NCBI GenBank assembly: GCA_035545895.1
Contig: DASZXJ010000123.1
Coordinates: forward strand, 1-22,120
Direction of reading: 5' to 3'
DNA from: DASZXJ01 sp035545895
Lineage (GTDB): Bacteria; Planctomycetota; Phycisphaerae; Tepidisphaerales; Tepidisphaeraceae
DNA: 22,120 bases
The translations under genes and the position numbers were made by a program. Position 1 is the stretch's first letter, and every line of letters starts with the position of its first letter. The notes beneath the pieces are model-generated. The model ran no database searches and had not been told where the DNA came from. It worked only from the letters and a program-made list of their open reading frames with translations. This document shows, piece by piece, positions 7,702-13,186 of the stretch.

Positions 7702-7706
7702 CCTCC
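7702..7706 (-). promoter_or_regulatory. Ribosome-binding site fixing the GH43-like start
   Basis: GGAGG on the minus strand lies 5 bases before the ATG at 7696. It decides among three in-frame ATGs (7696, 7720, 7765). Confidence 0.75.
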
Positions 7707-7724
7707 GCGAATTTTTTCATTCTT

Positions 7725-7751
7725 AGGAAACGCCCCGATACGCAGGAAACG
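7725..7751 (-). promoter_or_regulatory. Direct repeat AGGAAACG x2, candidate operator of the xylan-hydrolase pair
   Basis: AGGAAACG occurs at 7725-7732 and 7744-7751, 19 bases apart, in the leader just downstream of the predicted -10. Two spaced identical octamers around the transcription start are what a dimeric repressor site could look like. No regulator for it is recognised in the window apart from the small winged-helix-like protein at 7822, which is divergently oriented. Confidence 0.35.
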
Positions 7752-7779
7752 ATTATAGAGCACAAAGCGATGTCGCCAA
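7752..7779 (-). promoter_or_regulatory. Promoter of the GH43-GH115 unit
   Basis: On the minus strand a perfect TATAAT (7757-7752) lies 16 bases after TTGGCG (7779-7774). Transcription would start near 7745, about 50 bases before the start codon, and run through both glycosidase genes. Confidence 0.55.
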
Positions 7780-7810
7780 GTCAATCAGGACGGGCTTGCG
7801 TTTTTTTTGT

Positions 7811-7816
7811 GAGGAG
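7811..7816 (+). promoter_or_regulatory. Strong ribosome-binding site for a TTG start
   Basis: GAGGAG is followed after 5 bases by TTG at 7822, which opens the winged-helix-like frame. The strong site justifies the non-ATG start. Confidence 0.65.
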
Positions 7817-7821
7817 CAGTT

Positions 7822-8220
7822 TTGGACGGCGAGCAGATTTCGGCGCGGGTCCGCGCATTCATTGCTGAACAGGTGCGCTCAGTGGTTGAGCTGGAGTGCC
7901 TGCTTCTTCTACAACGTCAGCCGGATCGGGAATGGACCGCAGAAGAGATGGGCCGTGATCTGTGCATCGATTCTCAGTGGTCGGAATCAGAAATGGAAGA
8001 TCTCGCGCGGCGGGGCCTCGCCGAGGTCAGGACCGACAGCGCACGCCGATATCGATATTCCCCCAGAACCGACGAACTTCGCCAGGCCATGCAGGAACTC
8101 GCCCATGATTACGCGCAGCGCCGCGTCACCATCATTCAATTGATATACGCCAGGCCAAACGATCCAATTCAGAGCTTTGCCGACGCGTTTCTATTTCGGA
8201 AAGGACGATCTGATGGCTGA
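7822..8220 (+). CDS. Small hypothetical protein, possible winged-helix type
   Basis: This 132-residue soluble protein starts at TTG with a strong GAGGAG upstream. The segment ELECLLLLQRQPDREWTAEEMGRDLCIDSQWSESEMEDLARRG... reads like helix, turn, recognition helix followed by a charged wing (EVRTDSARRYRYSP), as in small winged-helix proteins; the evidence is pattern only. The C-terminal helix (ELRQAMQELAHDYAQRRVTIIQLIY) may dimerise. It overlaps the next gene by a few codons (8213 versus stop 8218-8220), so the two are translationally coupled. A regulatory role for the two following membrane proteins is inferred from this coupling. No family name can be given with confidence. Confidence 0.72.
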   Translation: MDGEQISARVRAFIAEQVRSVVELECLLLLQRQPDREWTAEEMGRDLCIDSQWSESEMEDLARRGLAEVRTDSARRYRYSPRTDELRQAMQELAHDYAQRRVTIIQLIYARPNDPIQSFADAFLFRKGRSDG

Positions 8221-8470
8221 AACCGTCTACATCCTCTGCGGACTCACCAGCCTTCTTTGCGCGGTCCTGCTTTTCCGTGGCTATAAGCAATCTCACGCGC
8301 GGCTGTTGTTTTGGAGCGCGCTTTGTTTCCTGGGCCTGACCATCAACAACGTGTTCTTGTTTCTCGACATGGTGATCTTCCCCGACATTGATTTTGCTCA
8401 TTGGCGAAGTGGATCGGCGTTAATTGCATTGCTGCCGTTGTTATACGGTCTGATTTGGGAGTCGGAATAG
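8213..8470 (+). CDS. Small membrane protein, DUF5985-like (first of pair)
   Basis: This 85-residue protein consists almost entirely of three predicted membrane helices: VYILCGLTSLLCAVLLFRGY, LLFWSALCFLGLTINNVFLF and ALIALLPLLYGLIW. I recognise the layout as that of the DUF5985 small membrane proteins; function is unknown. The ATG at 8213 has AAGGA (8201-8205) 7 bases upstream and overlaps the stop of the preceding gene. A TTG 36 bases earlier in frame is not needed. The next gene's ribosome-binding site overlaps this gene's stop codon, so all three genes should be made together, and this protein and the next may form a hetero-complex in the membrane. Confidence 0.8.
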   Translation: MAETVYILCGLTSLLCAVLLFRGYKQSHARLLFWSALCFLGLTINNVFLFLDMVIFPDIDFAHWRSGSALIALLPLLYGLIWESE

Positions 8471-8473
8471 GAG
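8469..8473 (+). promoter_or_regulatory. Ribosome-binding site overlapping the upstream stop codon
   Basis: AGGAG shares AG with the TAG stop of the 8213-8470 gene and lies 6 bases before the ATG at 8480, coupling translation of the two small membrane proteins. Confidence 0.65.
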
Positions 8474-8479
8474 CTTGCC

Positions 8480-8773
8480 ATGGATTCGATGCTTCGAGGA
8501 GCGACGGTCATGTCCTGTTTGGTGATCGGACTGTTTTTTCTCCGGTTCTGGAGAAAGTCAGGTGATCGGCTGTTTCTCTATTTCACGATCGCGTTCTGGC
8601 TGCTGGGAATCAACTGGCTGGCGCTCGAAATCTTGAACATCGAAGAATTGCGAACACCCATTTATGCGGTTCGATTGGTGGCGTTCACGGTGATACTGAC
8701 CGGCATATTGGACAAAAACCGCGCGCAGCGAGCGGGCCGCGCGCGGTTTGGGGTTGGCAATTCAAACAAATAG
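8480..8773 (+). CDS. Small membrane protein, DUF5985-like (second of pair)
   Basis: A 97-residue protein with three predicted membrane helices: VMSCLVIGLFFLRFW, FLYFTIAFWLLGINWLALEIL and AVRLVAFTVILTGIL, followed by DKNR and a basic, low-complexity tail. The conserved-looking part ends at DKNR; the last 20 or so residues are encoded by the enolase terminator hairpin (8714-8749), so the tail is probably a by-product of that hairpin. Function unknown. The pairing with the similar 85-residue protein upstream and the winged-helix-like gene suggests a membrane module with its own small regulator or partner. Confidence 0.8.
   Translation: MDSMLRGATVMSCLVIGLFFLRFWRKSGDRLFLYFTIAFWLLGINWLALEILNIEELRTPIYAVRLVAFTVILTGILDKNRAQRAGRARFGVGNSNK
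8714..8749 (-). terminator. Intrinsic terminator of eno, embedded in the convergent gene
   Basis: An 11-bp perfect inverted repeat, AAACCGCGCGC (8716-8726) and GCGCGCGGTTT (8739-8749), has a 12-base loop. Read on the minus strand the stem ends in TTTTT (8718-8714), a good intrinsic terminator about 31 bases after the eno stop. In the plus direction there are only three T after the stem. The whole element lies inside the 3' end of the 8480-8773 coding region. Confidence 0.72.
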
Positions 8774-8779
8774 CTCGAT

Positions 8780-10072
8780 TCAGCCCTTGTTCCAGAACTT
8801 CCCGCCAAACTGAGCTTCCGATCCAAGTTCTTCCTCGATGCGAATCAACTGATTGTATTTCGCGACGCGGTCCGACCGAGCGGGCGCGCCAGTCTTGATC
8901 TGGCCGCAATTCGTCGCGACGGCGATGTCGGCGATGGTTGAATCTTCCGTCTCGCCGCTGCGGTGTGATAGCACCGCGCTATAGCCATTGCGCATCGCCA
9001 GTCCCACTGCCGCCAACGTTTCTGAAAGCGAACCGATCTGGTTCACCTTGACCAGAATGCTGTTGGCCGTGTTGGTCTTGATGCCTTTCTCAAGGAACTT
9101 GACGTTGGTGACAAACAGATCATCGCCGACGAGTTGAATCTTGTCGCCCAGCCGATCGGTCATCAGCTTCCAGCCGGTCCAGTCATTTTCAGCCAGGCCG
9201 TCTTCGACCGATCGGATCGGATATTTGTCCACCCACCTGGACCAGTAATCGACCATGTACTTGCTGTCGAAAATCTTGTTGGGATTGCTCTTGAAGAACT
9301 TATAGCCCTTCTTTTCCTTGTCCCACAATTCGCTGGCGGCGGGGTCCAATGCGATGAAGATTTGCTTGCCTGCGGTGTAGCCGGCCTTGTCGATCGCTTC
9401 CATGATGACCTTGAGCGCATCTTCATTGTCTTTGAGATTCGGCGCGAAACCACCTTCATCACCGACAGCCGTGCTCATCTTATTATCGTGAAGCACTTTC
9501 TTGAGGGCGTGGTAAATTTCCACCCCCGCGCGAAGCGCTTCGCTGAAGCTGTTGAAGCCCCATGGCTGGATCATGAATTCCTGGAAATCGACATTATTGT
9601 CGGCATGCTTGCCGCCGTTGAGAATGTTCATCATCGGCACGGGCAACGTATTGGCGCCCGGCCCGCCGAGATATCGAAACAGAGGCAGCCCACACGCACT
9701 CGCCGCTGCCTTGGCAACTGCAAGCGAGACGCCCAGGATCGCATTGGCGCCGAGCTTGCCTTTGGTGGCCGTGCCATCGATCTTGTTCATCTCCGCGTCG
9801 ATTGCTTCCTGATCGCGGACATCAAAACCGACGAGCTTTGGTGCGAGTTTGGAATTGACATTGACGACCGCGGTCATGACGCCTTTGCCGAGGTAAATAT
9901 CTTTTTTCCCGTCGCGCAATTCGACCGCTTCGTTTTCACCGGTCGATGCTCCACTGGGAACTGCAGCACGCCCGAGCGTGCCATTCTCCAGCTTTACATC
10001 GACTTCGACGGTGGGGTTTCCGCGCGAATCAAGGACTTGTCTCGATTGAATGGATTTAATAGTGAAGTTCAT
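8780..10072 (-). CDS. eno: Enolase (phosphopyruvate hydratase)
   Basis: This 430-residue protein has full family length and interconverts 2-phosphoglycerate and phosphoenolpyruvate in glycolysis. Signatures are SRGNPTVEVDV and the substrate loop PSGASTGENEAVELRDG at the N-terminus, AVGDEGGFAPNL with the catalytic Glu, LVGDDLFVTN with a magnesium ligand Asp, LVKVNQIGSLSETL with the catalytic Lys, and SHRSGETEDSTIADIAVAT with GQIKTGAPARSDRVAKYNQL at the C-terminus. There is no Shine-Dalgarno before the ATG. The predicted promoter (10083-10110) would start the transcript only a few bases before the start codon, so the mRNA may be nearly leaderless. It stands alone, ends 6 bases from a convergent membrane-protein gene, and has a good terminator inside that gene. 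Confidence 0.98.
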   Translation of the reverse strand: MNFTIKSIQSRQVLDSRGNPTVEVDVKLENGTLGRAAVPSGASTGENEAVELRDGKKDIYLGKGVMTAVVNVNSKLAPKLVGFDVRDQEAIDAEMNKIDGTATKGKLGANAILGVSLAVAKAAASACGLPLFRYLGGPGANTLPVPMMNILNGGKHADNNVDFQEFMIQPWGFNSFSEALRAGVEIYHALKKVLHDNKMSTAVGDEGGFAPNLKDNEDALKVIMEAIDKAGYTAGKQIFIALDPAASELWDKEKKGYKFFKSNPNKIFDSKYMVDYWSRWVDKYPIRSVEDGLAENDWTGWKLMTDRLGDKIQLVGDDLFVTNVKFLEKGIKTNTANSILVKVNQIGSLSETLAAVGLAMRNGYSAVLSHRSGETEDSTIADIAVATNCGQIKTGAPARSDRVAKYNQLIRIEEELGSEAQFGGKFWNKG

Positions 10073-10082
10073 AGGTGAAATC

Positions 10083-10110
10083 AGTCTATTTATGCAATTG
10101 CGCGTGTCAA
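10083..10110 (-). promoter_or_regulatory. Candidate eno promoter, near-leaderless
   Basis: On the minus strand TTGACA (10110-10105) is followed after 16 bases by TAGACT (10088-10083, four of six consensus bases). The expected transcription start near 10076 is about four bases from the ATG at 10072. The -10 is imperfect, so the start could lie elsewhere. Confidence 0.45.
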
Positions 10111-10183
10111 ACGAACTCGCGTATGTCCAAATCAGTACAATAATTATCCATTGAGGTCAGACGTCTAAAACAGGCAATTTCAG

Positions 10184-10212
10184 TTGGAAACGGAGGTTCA
10201 AAACGGTAAGAT
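10184..10212 (+). promoter_or_regulatory. Candidate promoter of the sigma-PEP-CTERM fusion gene
   Basis: TTGGAA (10184-10189) and TAAGAT (10207-10212) are separated by exactly 17 bases; each matches four of six consensus positions. Transcription would start near 10219, about 50 bases before the start codon. Confidence 0.45.
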
Positions 10213-10244
10213 CGTGCGTCGTGTTTTTGCACCGATGTAACCTC
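10193..10244 (+). promoter_or_regulatory. Interrupted stem-loop upstream of the fusion gene
   Basis: GAGGTT (10193-10198) pairs with AACCTC (10239-10244), and inside it CGGT (10204-10207) pairs with ACCG (10231-10234), leaving 5- and 4-base internal bulges. It overlaps the candidate promoter, so it may act as DNA (a factor-binding dyad) rather than RNA. A palindrome AGACGTCT lies just upstream at 10159-10166. Confidence 0.3.
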
Positions 10245-10267
10245 ACACCGATGGCGGCGTCCTTAGC

Positions 10268-13123
10268 ATGAGAGGCTCACCTTTGGGACAGAGGAGTATG
10301 CCTGGTAGCTCGGGCAAGAGCGCCCAGGAATTGCTCTTGGAATTTGCTCAAAGCGGCCGTGAGGAGCCGTTCGAGGAGATTGCGCGCCGATACGCCGGAA
10401 TGGTTTACAACGTCGCTATGCAGGTGACGCGCGACGCGCACGACGCCGAAGACGCCACGCAGGCGACATTTCTCACACTAGCCGTGCACGCCAAGACAGA
10501 AGGAAAGATTCGCTACGTCGGCCCGTGGCTGCGAAAAGTTTCGCAGCGTCTCGCATTGGATATACGCCGATCCAAAAAGCGACGGACCAATCGCGAACAG
10601 CGTCACGCAATCAACACAGCCCAGATCAACGGAAACGGCAACGGCAATGGCGAAGTCGTCCGGCACGATTTGACCATATCCAATGGCCTGCAACTGGAAG
10701 AACTTCGCGTGGTCATGCGCGAAGAACTCGACAAATTGCCCGCCAAGTATCGAATGCCGCTGATCCTGTATTACTTCGGCGGCCTGAATCCCGAACAAAT
10801 CAGCAAGGAACTGCGATGCAAGACCAGCACGCTTGGCGTGCGGCTTCATCGGGGCCGCAAAATGCTCGCCCAAAGCCTGTCCGGCAGGGGAGTGAGCATC
10901 AACATGGTGACCGTCACGCTGCTGCTTGGCGGGATGGTCGATGGATTCATCAAAGACAATCTGGTGCATCTGGCTGCCCGGGCTGCATCGCACGCCTCGA
11001 CGGGCGGCTTGGCTGCACAGGCATCGGTCGCGCCGGGCATCGGGCTCGTGCGTTGCGTTACGTCCGCGATAAGACTTGGCCGGATGAAAGGGCTCGTTGC
11101 AACGATCGTTCTGATCGCATCCTGTTTTGCCGGCGCTGCACAGATGCTTCGCAAGTTCGACCTGGTCAATTTGCATTTCCTTGAAATGCTGAATCCCATG
11201 CAGTTGATCAGACCGCTGCTGGATCGACTGGTGCATCCGCCTGCATATTCATCCGCATCGGATTCGACTCCGGCGAACGATGACATCGTTGGCCATGTTC
11301 AGCCCCTGACGCTGAATTCCAAAATGAGCATCGGCGAGGACTTCGTTCCATTGATCGATCCGCAATACGTGCTTGGCTCGATCGCATCGGTCGAGTCCGA
11401 GCGGCTGATGGCGTCGAAGTTTGATCCGTCGGCCAAAGGTGCTCCGTTCACTGTTTACGCGGGCAATGATTCCACATTTGTCCGGCCCGGCACTTTCACG
11501 CCGGTAATCACATCAGCCAATTCGGCTCGATTCACGGCATTGACAAAACTTTCAACCGTCAACGTTCAATCGGTCGCGCCGGCCACGGCCAGGAAGTTTG
11601 ATGCGCCCTCGGCTCCGTCGTGGGTCATCGACCGCAATTCGTCGAAGGACTCGCGCGACGGCAGCTTCGCGTTTTCAAGCGGTACATTGCATCTGAATCG
11701 ACTGGTCGTTGGCGACCGGTCGGCGGGCACGTTTAACCAGACCGGCGGCGTGGTTGATGTCGATACGCGCGTTGTCGTTGCACAACAAACCGGCAGCGCG
11801 GGAACTTACAGCATCGCCGGCGCAGCGATCCTCAAAACGCCTCAATTGATCGTCGGCGGCGCGGGCGATGGAACGTTTGTTCAAAACGGCGGCCTGGTCG
11901 ATGTGCGAAATGAATCTCACACCGGCCAGTTGACCCTCGGAGATCTCAAGGGAAGCACCGGCAATTACACACTGAATACCGGTACGCTTCAGGCCGATAC
12001 GATTACCGTTGGAAACAATGGCAAAGGCGTTTTGTCTCAATATGGCGGCACGACCCAGGCGAATGATGTCGTGCTCGGCCAGGGCGGCAGCGGCAAAGGC
12101 ACCTGGTATATCTCCAAGGGAAATGTGCAGGTTTCCGCCCAGACCGGCCCGAATACGGTTGGCATCCCTTCCGATGCCGCAGATTCGCCGGTGCCCATCT
12201 CAGTCACGTCGTCGGCCATAACCATTGGCGTCGGCGGAGCGGGTACCGTCTTGCTCAATTCGCCCGATATCGGCGCAACCATCTCCGAGATGCCTGGCGC
12301 TCAAGGCAGCGTGCTGTACGTCCGGGCAACAGCCACCGGTCAGGGAACACTGCGAGGATTTGGTGTCGTACAAATCACCGGCCCAGTCGTCCAAAACGGC
12401 AAGGTCATCGCCGATGGATTCGGTTCGGATCGATCGTTGGATTTGTCGTCCGCGCAAATCGTCGTCAACACCATCGACAATTCAGCCATTGACGGACGCA
12501 ATGGCTGGTATGCACGGCAGGGCGGTTCTTTGCTGCTTCCAGCCATCGATGTCGCTCCAGACAAAACTTTCACGTGGGGCGAAGATCAGCAGGATACCAC
12601 GCTTGATCTGGTCAACAGCGTTCGATTCACTCCACATGGGCAGGGCAGCGGCGAAGTCAAACTCAGTCTCCTCGATTCGGTCGATAATGACGCGCCCGCA
12701 CTGCCCGGCGGAAGGCAGGCGCTGGCGCTTTGGAAACTCGACAGCTCGATGGACATGTCGAGCATCGATCTGCTTGTCCGTTATGACTCAGCCATGCTGA
12801 GCGTGTGGCGCGCTTCCGAAGGCGAACTGGCATTGTGGGAATTTGATGGCGCCTGGCGGCCCATCACCGATTCATCGGCGGGCATCGATGCCAATCAAAA
12901 CCTGATTTGGGCGACTGCCGAAGGCAATCCAACTTACTTTGCCACAGCATTATTGCCTGACGATCCGACCGTCGTTTCATCAAGCGATTCCCTTGTCGTC
13001 CCATCCAATCCCTTAACATTGCCCCTGCCCGTCACGATTCAAAGCACTCCAGAGCCGGCAATATCGGGCTTTGTGGTTTTCTCCCTTGCGGGGCTGCTAT
13101 TTACGCGCCGCCGCAGTCGATGA
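10268..13123 (+). CDS. ECF sigma factor fused to a membrane-anchored, PEP-CTERM-tagged surface repeat domain
   Basis: One continuous 951-codon frame. Residues 18-105 are sigma region 2 (EEIARRYAGMVYNVAMQVTRD, DAEDATQATFLTL). Residues 145-205 are sigma region 4 (LDKLPAKYRMPLILYYFGGL, then the helix-turn-helix NPEQISKELRCKTSTLGVRLHRGRKML, split here only by its length). After RGVS comes a linker typical of planctomycete extended ECF factors, then a transmembrane segment at 275-292. Residues 300-925 look exported: Gly/Thr/Val-rich beta-strand repeats with QTGG (491), QNGG (539) and QYGG (591) alternating with GTY, GNY and GTW, then a second conserved region (about 750-900). The end is a PEP-CTERM tail: PEP 928-930, hydrophobic 931-945, RRR 947-949. 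Predicted topology puts the sigma part in the cytoplasm and the repeats outside. No anti-sigma gene adjoins it. Start at 10268 is uncertain; ATG at 10298 has GAGGAG only one base upstream. Confidence 0.9.
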   Translation: MRGSPLGQRSMPGSSGKSAQELLLEFAQSGREEPFEEIARRYAGMVYNVAMQVTRDAHDAEDATQATFLTLAVHAKTEGKIRYVGPWLRKVSQRLALDIRRSKKRRTNREQRHAINTAQINGNGNGNGEVVRHDLTISNGLQLEELRVVMREELDKLPAKYRMPLILYYFGGLNPEQISKELRCKTSTLGVRLHRGRKMLAQSLSGRGVSINMVTVTLLLGGMVDGFIKDNLVHLAARAASHASTGGLAAQASVAPGIGLVRCVTSAIRLGRMKGLVATIVLIASCFAGAAQMLRKFDLVNLHFLEMLNPMQLIRPLLDRLVHPPAYSSASDSTPANDDIVGHVQPLTLNSKMSIGEDFVPLIDPQYVLGSIASVESERLMASKFDPSAKGAPFTVYAGNDSTFVRPGTFTPVITSANSARFTALTKLSTVNVQSVAPATARKFDAPSAPSWVIDRNSSKDSRDGSFAFSSGTLHLNRLVVGDRSAGTFNQTGGVVDVDTRVVVAQQTGSAGTYSIAGAAILKTPQLIVGGAGDGTFVQNGGLVDVRNESHTGQLTLGDLKGSTGNYTLNTGTLQADTITVGNNGKGVLSQYGGTTQANDVVLGQGGSGKGTWYISKGNVQVSAQTGPNTVGIPSDAADSPVPISVTSSAITIGVGGAGTVLLNSPDIGATISEMPGAQGSVLYVRATATGQGTLRGFGVVQITGPVVQNGKVIADGFGSDRSLDLSSAQIVVNTIDNSAIDGRNGWYARQGGSLLLPAIDVAPDKTFTWGEDQQDTTLDLVNSVRFTPHGQGSGEVKLSLLDSVDNDAPALPGGRQALALWKLDSSMDMSSIDLLVRYDSAMLSVWRASEGELALWEFDGAWRPITDSSAGIDANQNLIWATAEGNPTYFATALLPDDPTVVSSSDSLVVPSNPLTLPLPVTIQSTPEPAISGFVVFSLAGLLFTRRRSR

Positions 13124-13135
13124 ATGCATCTTTCC

Positions 13136-13166
13136 TTGCCTCCCGACCCCTCCAACCCGGTATAAT
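13136..13166 (+). promoter_or_regulatory. Candidate promoter of the repeat protein-peptidase unit
   Basis: A perfect TATAAT (13161-13166) lies 21 bases before the ATG at 13187. The best upstream box is TTGCCT (13136-13141), 19 bases away, which is somewhat long. It lies just after the fusion-gene stop (13121-13123) and would make the following two genes an independent unit with a very short leader. Confidence 0.45.
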
Positions 13167-13186
13167 CTCCAAGCCGCGAGTTTGTC

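Noticed and set aside
7781..7808. Intrinsic terminator at the T8 run before 7809
   Set aside because: The T-run (7801-7808) is not preceded by a stable stem and lies upstream of a plus-strand gene start, where no plus-strand transcript needs ending.
9134..10078. 314-codon open frame on the plus strand opposite eno
   Set aside because: Fully antisense to enolase with no family resemblance; shadow frame.
10478..11236. 252-codon minus-strand frame within the sigma fusion gene
   Set aside because: Antisense to sigma regions 2 and 4, which are unmistakable on the plus strand.
10268..13123. Sigma/surface-protein fusion being a simple annotation merge of two genes
   Set aside because: There is no stop codon, frameshift or internal ribosome-binding site with a plausible signal peptide between the parts; the TM at residues 275-292 follows the sigma linker directly. 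An assembly error cannot be excluded from sequence alone, but nothing suggests it.
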